Notes under the pieces: model-generated
Seen by the model: the letters and a program-made list of their open reading frames with translations, nothing else
What the model was told of the DNA's origin: nothing
The model's database searches: none
From: Selenomonadaceae bacterium
GTDB taxonomy: Bacteria; Bacillota; Negativicutes; Selenomonadales; Selenomonadaceae
NCBI GenBank assembly: GCA_017476005.1
Contig: JAFVEM010000027.1
Span: 16,391 to 80,390, forward strand
DNA: 64,000 bases
Direction of reading: 5' to 3'
Shown here: positions 25,795 to 34,200 of the stretch, piece by piece
Numbering within the stretch: the stretch's first letter is position 1
How the letters are laid out: every line of letters starts with the position of its first letter
Translations under genes and position numbers: made by a program

Positions 25795-27447
25795 ATGCGT
25801 AGGCAACAAAAATCGCTGGCCTTGGCGCTCACTTTTGGCTTTTTGTTAGGCGGCAGTGCCAGCGCCGCCCCGGCTGTTTCCGATGAGCCTAGCGATGTCC
25901 GGGAGGCCATCAATCAGCAGGAGAAACCGGCAGAAAACGCCGCCGTGGAAAACGTGCTTCCCGGCGATGCCGCCGCCAAACCAAGCTCCGCCAGTTTCCA
26001 TCTCAATGCCCTCACGGTAGAACGGGAAGATGGCCTGAAGGTCAAACAGGCCGAGCTTGATAAAATCGCCGCTTCCTATGTGGGGCAGGACGTTACCTTG
26101 AACGATTTAAACAAGGCCGCCAGCGAAATAACTCGCTACTGCCGTTCCCACGGCTATCCTGCCGCCACGGCGTATCTGCCGGAACAGGAATCCGCCGACG
26201 GCTCCATTATTATCAAGGTGGCTCCCGGTCGTTACGGCAAAGTAAACATCGACAATCAAAGTTGTCTCAGCGACAACGTAGTGGCGCGTCTCACCCGAGG
26301 ACTGCGCCAAGGTAGCGTGGTAAACGGTCGCGACCTCGAAACCTCACTTTATAACATCATCGGCATGGGCGGCGTAAAGGCCGGTGGACTCCTCGCTCCC
26401 GGCGCAAAAGAAGGGGAAACGGATCTCACTGTCAGGGTAGAGGACGGCAAGCGGAGTACCTACGTTTTGTACGCCAATAACTACGGCAGTCGCGCCGCCG
26501 GGCGTTATCGCTATGGGCTTATGGCCGACTGGTACGAAATGAGCGGACAGGGAGATCACCTCTCCGTCAATGGCATGGTGTCCAACGCCAGCCAAAAAGC
26601 CTACGGCTTCCGCTATGAACACGGCATTGGCACTACCGGCACCAAAATAGGCATAGGCGTCTCCCATTCCAACTATGAACTGGGCGCCCAACTCACCCAA
26701 TGGGGGGCTACCGGCAAAGCCACCACGGTAAGCGTTTTCGGCACCACGCCTCTGTGGCACAAAACCGACGAAGGCGTCAGCCTAAATTATGGCTACGACT
26801 ACCGGGATATGAAAGACGAACTGCGTACCGTAGGCTACACTGCCAACAAGAACAGTCACGCTTTCCATTTAGGGGTAGATGGCTTCAAACATTCGGGCAA
26901 GACCTATTTCACCTACAACGTAACTGGTTATACCGGCAGACTTAGCGGCGACGGTGACATAATGGGCACCCATTTTGATTTGGGTAACGAAGGCAATTTC
27001 AGCAAAGGCACCATTGATGCTTCGGTGGTACAAACCTTTAATAAAAATTGGGATATCCTCCTGCGTTTTTCGGCGCAACGAGCCGGCGGCGACTTGGATA
27101 ACTCCGAAGAGATGTATCTGGGCGGCGCCAACGGTGTCCGGGCCTACCCCCAAGGGGAGGGCGCCGGCGACCATGGGTATCTGGCCAGCGCGGAACTGCG
27201 CTATCACACGAAAGTCCCCGGACTTACTCTCTCCACCTATTTTGATATGGGTCACGTTATGAGCGAAGATGTGCCGGCTCTCCGGGATGCTACCCTCAAG
27301 GGCTGGGGTATAGGAGTGACTTGGATGCGGCCTAACAATTACTACGCTCGCCTAGACTACGCGCGACGCATCGGACTCCCGGACAATCACTCCGAAGATG
27401 CGGAAGCCAGCGGCAGATTGTGGTTTATGCTTGGCAAGATGTGGTAA
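25795..27447 (+). CDS. TpsB outer-membrane transporter (two-partner secretion, FhaC/ShlB type)
   Basis: 550 residues with AAGGAGG upstream. The signal peptide covers residues 1-25 (LALALTFGFLLGGSASA). A periplasmic region follows with POTRA-type sequence (TLNDLNKAASEITRYCRSHGYPAATAYLPEQ, residues 100-135, and a second unit to about 215). The rest is a beta-barrel of alternating aromatic strands ending WFMLGKMW. The motif GGANGVRAYPQGEGAGDHGY is the conserved L6 loop (VRGY-like) of Omp85/TpsB proteins. It exports the TpsA protein encoded 1 kb downstream across the outer membrane. Confidence 0.93.
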   Translation: MRRQQKSLALALTFGFLLGGSASAAPAVSDEPSDVREAINQQEKPAENAAVENVLPGDAAAKPSSASFHLNALTVEREDGLKVKQAELDKIAASYVGQDVTLNDLNKAASEITRYCRSHGYPAATAYLPEQESADGSIIIKVAPGRYGKVNIDNQSCLSDNVVARLTRGLRQGSVVNGRDLETSLYNIIGMGGVKAGGLLAPGAKEGETDLTVRVEDGKRSTYVLYANNYGSRAAGRYRYGLMADWYEMSGQGDHLSVNGMVSNASQKAYGFRYEHGIGTTGTKIGIGVSHSNYELGAQLTQWGATGKATTVSVFGTTPLWHKTDEGVSLNYGYDYRDMKDELRTVGYTANKNSHAFHLGVDGFKHSGKTYFTYNVTGYTGRLSGDGDIMGTHFDLGNEGNFSKGTIDASVVQTFNKNWDILLRFSAQRAGGDLDNSEEMYLGGANGVRAYPQGEGAGDHGYLASAELRYHTKVPGLTLSTYFDMGHVMSEDVPALRDATLKGWGIGVTWMRPNNYYARLDYARRIGLPDNHSEDAEASGRLWFMLGKMW

Positions 27448-27460
27448 ATGCAAAAAAAAT

Positions 27461-27491
27461 TTCCCCTTATGAGGTGTTCTCATAAGGGGAA
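27461..27491 (-). terminator. Intrinsic terminator between tpsB and the interrupted nuclease gene
   Basis: 13-bp stem TTCCCCTTATGAG / CTCATAAGGGGAA. On the minus strand it is followed by ATTTTTTTT, so it mainly ends the minus-strand transcript; it lies 13 nt after the tpsB stop and may serve that gene too. Confidence 0.85.
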
Positions 27492-27495
27492 TGGC

Positions 27496-28392
27496 TTACA
27501 GCATAGCCGCATAGCGAGCTTGGTCGGCGGCGGGGATGCCCATGCTGTCCATGGCCTTGGTAGCGTCAATGCCTAAATTTTTCACTAGGTTTTTGACGGC
27601 ACCAAGTAGCGAAGCGTCGGTGGCCTCCTGTACGGCCTCCTGTACGGCCTCCTGTACGGCCTTGTTTTTCTCATCTTCAATGAATTTCTCATATATTATT
27701 TTGAAAGTAGAGTAATGCACAATATCCACCTTCCTTCTTAGCATACTCTCAGATACTTGTCTGTTGGCCGACAGACTGACGGTTAGCACCGCATTCGCGC
27801 AGTTTATTGCCCATTACTCCGTTTGGTTTTCCGCCGAGATTACGGTGTTTTCCAACAGTTCTTCTGTGGCCTGTTTGGTTAGTGCCTTTAACCAGAGATG
27901 CGTTTCTTCATCGAGCGCCTTAGTCAACACAAACTGACACGGGATATTTACTAGCCCCGTAAGGTAGTACACCCCCGGAAATTTTTCCTCCACCTTGCCC
28001 CCTAGCTCTTTTATCTTCTTGAAAAGTTCCAGCGGCAAACGATCTCGAACTAGCGTTACCGTTAGTTCCTCAAAGGGAATGGCGTTCACCGTCTCCCCCA
28101 GTCCCTTATACAGAAAGGCATAGCCCACGGTTTTAACGTAATCGTCAATGGTCAGCCCGTCATCTGGGGATTTGTACTCAACGATGTTGTGACCACGAAA
28201 AATGGCACCGATGTCATGCTTTATAATAGCCTCCGGCTTTTTCTTGATGATGAGCAAATCCAGCTTCAGCGGCTCTTTGCTTAATTCGTGTCCCGAGTCA
28301 AAGGATAAGACATCCCGGTATTCTCTGAGGTCAAGCTCCATGGCTGCCACAAAGGCCGGGTGCCAGTGGTCTTTCTCTGCTTTATCTGCCAT
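27496..28392 (-). pseudogene. PD-(D/E)XK nuclease-like gene interrupted by in-frame TAA
   Basis: Frame from ATG 28392 to a stop at 27496 with one TAA at 27814-27816; both parts are in the same frame, 192 codons before it and about 106 after. The first part has a PD-(D/E)XK pattern, LDLLIIKKKPEAI and IVEYKSPDDGLTIDDYVK (D...ExK). The second part (VSLSANRQVSESMLRRK) continues what family members have, so the stop looks like a nonsense mutation rather than a gene boundary. A 12-bp unit is repeated three times near the 3' end (KAVQEAVQEAVQEA). The gene lies opposite in direction between tpsB and tpsA. Confidence 0.8.
27622..27661 (-). repeat. Three tandem 12-bp repeats
   Basis: GGCCTCCTGTAC repeated at 27622, 27634 and 27646, encoding repeated AVQE on the minus strand. 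Being a multiple of 3, copy number changes would keep frame. Confidence 0.85.
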
Positions 28393-28498
28393 ATTCTATC
28401 ACCATCCCCAGTATAACACGCCTAACAATCAGGCGCAACACCAAGTAAACCACGATAGTATAAAATATTTCCTGTAACACAGAAAGGAAGCGATTCAA

Positions 28499-30898
28499 GT
28501 GAAAAGGAACTCTTTCCGCAATACCCTCGCGAAAAAAATCGCCTTGGCTTTAAGCCTTGGCCTCTTCTCCCTGACCCCGGCGGCGTTGGCTCTGCCTACC
28601 GGGGGCGTTAGCGACACGGCTACTATTGCTACTTCCGGCAACACCATGAGCATTACCGGCTCTACCGTCAACAATGTCATTAACTGGGACACCTTCTCCG
28701 TCGGCTCCAATGAAAAGGTGCTTTTCACCAACGCCAATAACTACCTGAACATCGTCACCGGCCCCGGCATCTCCAATATCTATGGCACTCTCTCCGGCGG
28801 CGGTCATGTGTATCTCATTAACCCCCACGGGATTTTAATCGGCGCCGGCGCTACCATTGACAATATGGGGGCTTTTATCGCTTCTACCCGTAATCCGCAA
28901 CACATTGACCTTGATGCTTTTAGAAATGACGGCACGGCGGTGGATAGCGTGTTACTCCCCTATAACGCCGACAATCTCCCCACTAACACCGCATACTCTG
29001 CGCCAATGTACACCGGCACCCTTAGCGTGGCGGAGGTGAATCTCACCAACGTGAATAATGCCACCGACGTTATAGTGGAAGGTTCTTTCGTAGCACTGAA
29101 GAACACCGACGCCTTGAAAAATATAACCCAAGTCCGCACGGGACTATCCGATGTGCCTTATGATCCCGATCAAAATTACCGCGCCCAAAGTCTGTACATC
29201 GGCACGGACATCACCACCGATTCTAGCACCGTGACCCTCACCGACGCGCAACAAGCCAAGCTCTTTGACTTGAACACCGGGGCAACCCGTACCGATGCTG
29301 TTTCTGCCGCGAAACTCATCACCAGTCGCGAAGAGTTGGGGGCTATCAGTGACGGTGATACCAATTATTACATGCTCGCCAATGACATTAATATGGGAAC
29401 GACTAATTTCGCGCCCATTGGCTACGGCACCGACTATGGTTTCCGTGGCACTTTCAACGGCATGGGATATTCCATTAAAAATCTCACGATTTCTCACGAT
29501 GCCCTCAGCGGCAATCATCCTGTTGGTCTCTTCAGCATCTTTAATCCTTCCGAAGTTATGTACGTCAATTCCCTCCGCAATCTGAGACTGGAGGATGTAA
29601 ACATTGACGGTACTTATGATTTCTCATACAATGACCAAAGCATGGTTTATGCGGTAGCCACCGGTGCCTTGGTGGGTTCTTCTAGTTACAACAAAATGCT
29701 GTACTCCACCACCGGCTTGAATCTGCCCACTATCGACAATGTTTCGGTGAGCGGCACGGTTAAAGGAATGGATTATACCGGCGGTATAGTGGGTAGAGGT
29801 GACGGCTTTATTACCAATACCCAAAACGTGGCCACGGTCACCATGTCGGGCAATGTATATGGCGGCGGCGTTATTGGTTATCATGATGGACAGCCCGGCT
29901 CACAGATTATCAATGCTCGCAATGACGGAAATGTGTCGGCGGCAAATAGCAACTCTGTTTGGACTAACGGCAGTCAAAACAAATACAGCCGTAGCATTGG
30001 CGGCGTTGTGGGCGGCGCATACAAAACCTATCCCACCGTGTATAATATCTTATACGCCTACAACAACGGCAACGTAACGGGCAATTTGGCCGGCGGTATC
30101 ATTGGCGGTGAAATCGACACCCTTACTACCGGCAGCAGTATTCCCACCGTTAATACGGTGCAATACGGCTATAACACCGGAACCATCACCAATTGGGCAT
30201 TCACGGCAAATGAATTTTCTTCTTACACTAATACAGTATCGACAAGTGCTTCTACTTCCTCCGCAGCCTCGACTCTCAGTGGAGTGATAATTTATCCTAA
30301 TGTTAGCCCGGGGTTGAGTCAAGCCTCTAACACGGAAGCTCTTGATGCCACTGCCGCCACGCATTACGTCGGTAGTTTCGACATCACCATCGACAGCACC
30401 AACAAGGGCAACACCATCAGCTATGCTAGCAGTGACAACAGCAATGCCGACAACAGCAACAATTCCACCAACAACGGCACCGATAGCGGCAACACTAACA
30501 GCAATACCGACAGCAACAATAATGCCAACAGCGGCAGTAACACCGATACCGCTAACAGTGACAACAGCAATAACAACAGTAACGCCAGCAACGATAATAA
30601 TAACAGCAATACCAACAACGGCAACACCGACAGCTGCCTCCCCGACTTCAGCAACCCCATCATTGCCCTCATGGAAGAAGTCGGCATGGATAACGGCGTA
30701 GCCTTGAGTTTGAACGGCAATCTAGTGAGCGTCACGCGTCCCGAAGGCGAAAGAGGCGGCGAAGGCGGCCTGAACCCGGCCGGTTCCGGCGCTTTCGGTG
30801 AAGCACCGGCAGACCTTCCCGGCGGCGCAGAGAACATCGTGGAAAATAGCGACAACGGCGCATCTCCCGGCGACGAAGGGGAGAATGAGGAAGAGTAA
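28499..30898 (+). CDS. TpsA secreted exoprotein with hemagglutinin (TPS) domain
   Basis: 799 residues from GTG 28499 (GAAAGGAAG upstream). The signal peptide is KRNSFRNTLAKKIALALSLG to about residue 36. The N-terminal TPS domain follows (about 40-130): NVINWDTFSVGSNEKV, NIYGTLSGGGHVYLINPHGI and the characteristic NPHGI. The middle contains GLUG-like repeats (VKGMDYTGGIVGR, GNVYGGGVIGYHDG). Residues from about 635 to 715 are almost only Asn/Ser/Asp/Thr/Gly, a disordered linker, followed by an acidic tail. It should be exported through the TpsB encoded upstream. It is short for a TpsA and lacks the usual long FHA repeats. Confidence 0.9.
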   Translation: MKRNSFRNTLAKKIALALSLGLFSLTPAALALPTGGVSDTATIATSGNTMSITGSTVNNVINWDTFSVGSNEKVLFTNANNYLNIVTGPGISNIYGTLSGGGHVYLINPHGILIGAGATIDNMGAFIASTRNPQHIDLDAFRNDGTAVDSVLLPYNADNLPTNTAYSAPMYTGTLSVAEVNLTNVNNATDVIVEGSFVALKNTDALKNITQVRTGLSDVPYDPDQNYRAQSLYIGTDITTDSSTVTLTDAQQAKLFDLNTGATRTDAVSAAKLITSREELGAISDGDTNYYMLANDINMGTTNFAPIGYGTDYGFRGTFNGMGYSIKNLTISHDALSGNHPVGLFSIFNPSEVMYVNSLRNLRLEDVNIDGTYDFSYNDQSMVYAVATGALVGSSSYNKMLYSTTGLNLPTIDNVSVSGTVKGMDYTGGIVGRGDGFITNTQNVATVTMSGNVYGGGVIGYHDGQPGSQIINARNDGNVSAANSNSVWTNGSQNKYSRSIGGVVGGAYKTYPTVYNILYAYNNGNVTGNLAGGIIGGEIDTLTTGSSIPTVNTVQYGYNTGTITNWAFTANEFSSYTNTVSTSASTSSAASTLSGVIIYPNVSPGLSQASNTEALDATAATHYVGSFDITIDSTNKGNTISYASSDNSNADNSNNSTNNGTDSGNTNSNTDSNNNANSGSNTDTANSDNSNNNSNASNDNNNSNTNNGNTDSCLPDFSNPIIALMEEVGMDNGVALSLNGNLVSVTRPEGERGGEGGLNPAGSGAFGEAPADLPGGAENIVENSDNGASPGDEGENEEE

Positions 30899-30993
30899 AA
30901 CTCTCCATTCGTCAAAAAGGGCGATTTCTCCTAAAAACAGTAGCTATCAGGCGATTTTCAGGTATATTTAAGTTTCTAAGCGTTTTTTGGGGA

Positions 30994-31022
30994 TTGCTTG
31001 AGGCCAAAAATCATTGTACATT
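30994..31022 (+). promoter_or_regulatory. Promoter for the NYN gene leader
   Basis: TTGCTT (30994-30999), 17-bp spacer, TACATT (31017-31022), 105 bp upstream of the NYN start codon. Start point expected near 31029. Confidence 0.5.
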
Positions 31023-31053
31023 AACGCGAATTAAGAGTGTGGTTTGTTTGTCC

Positions 31054-31117
31054 ATCCCCTGATGCTAAGCACTCCCATATGTCCGGGAGATTGCCCACAT
31101 CAGGGGATTTTTGTTTT
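31054..31117 (+). terminator. Attenuator-like hairpin in the NYN gene leader
   Basis: Outer stem ATCCCCTGATG (31054-31064) / CATCAGGGGAT (31098-31108), inner stem CTCCC / GGGAG, then TTTTTGTTTTTG. The T-run ends 14 nt before the NYN ATG and abuts its ribosome site. It may end the tpsA transcript, but a candidate promoter 25 nt upstream makes a leader attenuator the better reading. Confidence 0.7.
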
Positions 31118-31131
31118 TGTGGGAGGTTTTT

Positions 31132-31869
31132 ATGGGTAGCAACGATAAAACAGCTATATTTGTTGACGGTGCTTTTTTTATCAAAAGATCTCTCCGCATT
31201 TTTGGCTCGGTTGCGCCAGAAGAACTTGCTAGGAAGCTGTGGTCATACTCTATACGGCATATATATCCCTTGCGCGATGAAAAATCGGTTGACCCGCTTT
31301 ACCAGGATCGCGAGAGGCGAAACTTTGCCGACTTTTCCTATGCGCTTGATCATTTGTACCGAATATTCTTTTATGACTGCCCACCTTTGCAAAAAAGTAT
31401 GCATCACCCGGTCACAAAAAAAGTCATAAATTTTAGCAAATCTGAGCGTGGCTTATGGCGGTTAGCATTTCATGAAGAACTCCGTAAAAAGCGCAAGGTG
31501 GCCTTGCGGTTGGGAAACATCGACGAAACAAACTGCGCGTGGACGATAAAAGCGGAGAAAGTCAAGGAGCTATACACCCATAAAATTCAAATCAGCGACC
31601 TTGGGGAAGATGACTATGTGCTTTCGGTACGCCAGAAAGGCGTTGATATGCGTATAGGTCTCGATATTGCTTCTGTGGCGTTTAAAAAACAAGCATCTCG
31701 CTTTATCCTCATTTCTGGGGATAGCGATTTTGTGCCGGCAGCAAAATTAGCGCGGCGTGAGGGGATTGACTTTGTACTCGATTCTATGCGTGCACCCGTC
31801 AAACCGGACTTGTATGAACACATTGAGCAAGACTTGCTTGGCGTACCATTAAAGCCTTGGCGGACATAA
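31132..31869 (+). CDS. NYN-domain (LabA/DUF88-type) PIN-like nuclease
   Basis: 245 residues from ATG 31132 (GTGGGAGG upstream). The N-terminal strand AIFVDGAFFIKRS holds the first catalytic Asp (residue 12), VDMRIGLDIASVAF holds further acidic residues, and FILISGDSDFVPAAKLARREG (residues about 192-212) is the GDSDF signature of NYN/PIN-like RNases. The 60-130 insert is basic and family-specific. NYN proteins cut RNA in maturation or toxin/defence roles. The gene overlaps the next one by 13 nt, so the two products are made together. Confidence 0.88.
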   Translation: MGSNDKTAIFVDGAFFIKRSLRIFGSVAPEELARKLWSYSIRHIYPLRDEKSVDPLYQDRERRNFADFSYALDHLYRIFFYDCPPLQKSMHHPVTKKVINFSKSERGLWRLAFHEELRKKRKVALRLGNIDETNCAWTIKAEKVKELYTHKIQISDLGEDDYVLSVRQKGVDMRIGLDIASVAFKKQASRFILISGDSDFVPAAKLARREGIDFVLDSMRAPVKPDLYEHIEQDLLGVPLKPWRT

Positions 31870-32318
31870 ACCATAGCCGCTGGGAAGATTATTATGATGA
31901 GGATGAGGCCATCCTAGATTTACCATCGTTGCAAAATACTGGCAGGGCAGCCATAGGCTTTGGCAATGGGAACGGATATAACGCCATGATTCAAGCCACC
32001 AACGAAGCCTTGGCAGACTTGAGACAAAAAATAGATTTACCGAACAGCCGCTATATACTGGTGGCTTATCGGTGTGCAAATGACGAAGCAGATGCCGTGT
32101 GCGGCAAGAAGCGTAGCAAGGCACTCTGGGACATTTTTTGGTCGGTACATCACGATGCCAGATTTATTTGGAGCATAAATACCGATCACAGATTGGGGGA
32201 CAAGGTAGAACTTACGCTCATCGCCGGAGATGTGCAAGACAACCGCCATGCCACCGATGAGGATATTGATATTGCCGAGGGGAACACAGCAACTCTTCGA
32301 GTAGAAAGCAAAATTTGA
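31857..32318 (+). CDS. Stand-alone FtsZ C-terminal-domain-like protein
   Basis: 153 residues from TTG 31857, inside the end of the NYN gene. Residues 31-126 follow the FtsZ C-terminal alpha/beta domain: AAIGFGNGNGYNAMIQATNE (FtsZ: MGxGxAxGxxRAxxAAxxA), a strand RYILVAYR, a helix, then DARFIWSINTDHRLGDKVEL plus TLIAG, matching the FtsZ DxxIIxGxxxDxxLxDxxxVTVIATG block. The GTP-binding N-terminal domain is absent; only about 30 acidic residues precede. It cannot be a GTPase by itself. It may bind FtsZ or the NYN protein. The resemblance is by motif reading, not by search. Confidence 0.7.
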   Translation: MADINHSRWEDYYDEDEAILDLPSLQNTGRAAIGFGNGNGYNAMIQATNEALADLRQKIDLPNSRYILVAYRCANDEADAVCGKKRSKALWDIFWSVHHDARFIWSINTDHRLGDKVELTLIAGDVQDNRHATDEDIDIAEGNTATLRVESKI

Positions 32319-32482
32319 TGATGGTAAACGATATGCATGGTATTGGATATTAATTAGACAATTCTGACATTTATTGTTGCTCAACATTTTCCATATTGGT
32401 GCTATGTATCCATTTTTTTCACCCAAAGCACCCCGTTTTACTATGAACTGCCCCACAAATCGCCCCACAAACAAAAAAATAA

Positions 32483-32511
32483 CCGGGCAATCAGAAGAAT
32501 CTGATGCCCGG
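32483..32511 (-). terminator. Terminator of tRNA-Ser
   Basis: CCGGGCA-TCAG / CTGA-TGCCCGG stem just after the tRNA on the minus strand, followed there by TTATTTTTTTG. Confidence 0.85.
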
Positions 32512-32524
32512 AATCCTTGTCAAA

Positions 32525-32613
32525 TGGCGGAGCGGGAGGGATTCGAACCCTCGCAGCCTTGCGACTCTAACGATTTAGCAAACCGTCCTCTTCAGCCTCT
32601 TGAGTACCGCTCC
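32525..32613 (-). tRNA. tRNA-Ser (anticodon GCT)
   Basis: 89 nt including an encoded CCA. Acceptor stem GGAGCGG / CCGCTCC, anticodon loop TTGCTAA giving GCT (reads AGC/AGU), a long variable arm (GAGTCGCAAGGCTGCG region) as in class II tRNAs, and the T arm GAGGGTTCGAATCCCTC. All stems pair. Confidence 0.96.
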
Positions 32614-32687
32614 ACGATGCGGCTACCGCACCAACGGGCTATAGTCTAACACACTTGTAATTTTGTGTCAAGCGTCAAATGAAAATA

Positions 32688-33998
32688 TTACCCAACTTTT
32701 TTCAGCGCCATGGGTTCGATGGTGGGAGACTGCCCGTCGGTAATGCATTTTTCGGTGATAATGACTTTCCGCGCCTCGTTGGTGCGAGGGATGTCGAACA
32801 TTATATCCAGCATGGTGTCCTCAATTATCCCCTTCAGGGATCTGGCGCCGGTCTTGCGCTTTATGGCCTCCTTGGCCACGGCGCGCAACGCCCCCTCTTC
32901 AAATTTTAACTCCACGTTGTCCATGGACAAAAGTTTCTCGTACTGCTTCACCGGGGCGTTCTTCGGTTCCGTCAAAATTCGCAGGAGCGCGTCCTCGTCT
33001 AGGGTTTCCAAGGTGCAAATCACCGGCAGACGGCCAATAATCTCCGGAATGATGCCGTACTCCATGAGATCTTCGGGGCGGACTTTATGGATTAGCTCGT
33101 CGTACTTGGGCTTCTCGTCTTTCCCCTGTACGGCGGCGCCGAAACCGATATTAGCGTCGGATTTTTGCAGGCGTTTGGCTATTATCTTGTCAATGCCCAC
33201 AAAAGCACCGCCCACGATGAAGAGAATATTTTTGGTGTCCAGCTTGATGGTGGGCGCCTCCGGATGCTTGCGTTGGCCGCGAGGGGCAAATTCTACCATG
33301 CTGCCTTCAAGCATTTTGAGCAGGGACTGCTGCACTCCTTCGTGGCCGGGGTCGGCGGTGATGGAATTGTTGGCGCCGGACTTGCGCGCAATCTTGTCGA
33401 ACTCGTCCAAATAAATAATGCCGTGTTCCGCCTTGCTGATGTCCTTGTCGGCGGCGTAGTAGAGATTTCGCACGGCCACCTCCACATCAGCCCCTACAAA
33501 GCCCGCCTCCGTGAGGCTGGAGGCATCAGTGACGGCGAAGGGAATGTCTAGGAGCTTCGAGAGGTGAGAAAGGAGCGCCGTTTTGCCGCAACCGGAGGGG
33601 CCGATCATAATGACGTTGGATTTTTCTATTTCTTCGCCGTCGGCGTTATTGTAGCCGTATTTCATGCGCTTGTAATGATTGTAGGCGGCTACGGCGAGGA
33701 TTTTTTTTGCCCGGTCTTGGTTGATAATGTACTCGTCCAAATAGGCTTTGATGATATGAGGGCGATTTCTCGTCAAAAGGTCGTCCAGCTCCCCGGCGAA
33801 GCTCTCCCCACCTTGCTGACTGTCGGCGTGTTCGTGCGCCTCGATGAAATGATAAATATCGGTGATGCAATTTTTGCAAATACAAACCCCTACATTGGCG
33901 TCGATGATGGGCATATCATACTGACTGCGTACCTCCACCACGCGCTTGCAGTAACTGCACTGATACCGCTGGTAGCTTTGCTTAGTTTCTTTGGCCAT
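32688..33998 (-). CDS. clpX: Divergent ClpX-type AAA+ unfoldase
   Basis: 436 residues. An N-terminal zinc-binding domain (CSYC and CICKNC pairs) precedes the AAA+ module: Walker A GPSGCGKT, Walker B IIYLDEFDK, RKH pore motif in RGQRKHPEAP, IGF loop (NIGFGAA) for ClpP docking, and sensor 2 KTGARSL. Several canonical residues differ: GYVGED reads GFVGAD, and the pore-2 segment ITRDVSGEGVQQ reads ITADPGHEGVQQ. ClpX unfolds substrates for ClpP. No clpP is adjacent, and the divergence suggests a paralogue beside a main ClpX elsewhere, which is inference. Confidence 0.88.
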   Translation of the reverse strand: MAKETKQSYQRYQCSYCKRVVEVRSQYDMPIIDANVGVCICKNCITDIYHFIEAHEHADSQQGGESFAGELDDLLTRNRPHIIKAYLDEYIINQDRAKKILAVAAYNHYKRMKYGYNNADGEEIEKSNVIMIGPSGCGKTALLSHLSKLLDIPFAVTDASSLTEAGFVGADVEVAVRNLYYAADKDISKAEHGIIYLDEFDKIARKSGANNSITADPGHEGVQQSLLKMLEGSMVEFAPRGQRKHPEAPTIKLDTKNILFIVGGAFVGIDKIIAKRLQKSDANIGFGAAVQGKDEKPKYDELIHKVRPEDLMEYGIIPEIIGRLPVICTLETLDEDALLRILTEPKNAPVKQYEKLLSMDNVELKFEEGALRAVAKEAIKRKTGARSLKGIIEDTMLDIMFDIPRTNEARKVIITEKCITDGQSPTIEPMALKKVG

Positions 33999-34200
33999 TT
34001 ATTTTTGTTTCCTTTCGTATGCGCTGAAAATTGAGTTTACTCCTTGTATTATCCCCTATATGCTATCATTTTTCAAGAAATTTTTCGGCGCATTGACCGG
34101 ACAGGCAAAAAAGCGGCAGGAAATTTTCGGTCGGAGGCGAATACAAATCATCAGTAGCGGACGCTTTCATGGATTGCTGATTACGCGGGAGGGGAAGAAA

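Noticed and set aside
32440..32520. Possible relic of an integrase end or att site next to tRNA-Ser (repeated CCCCACAAA)
   Set aside because: The repeat is short and no duplicated tRNA 3' end was found nearby, so an integration scar cannot be supported.
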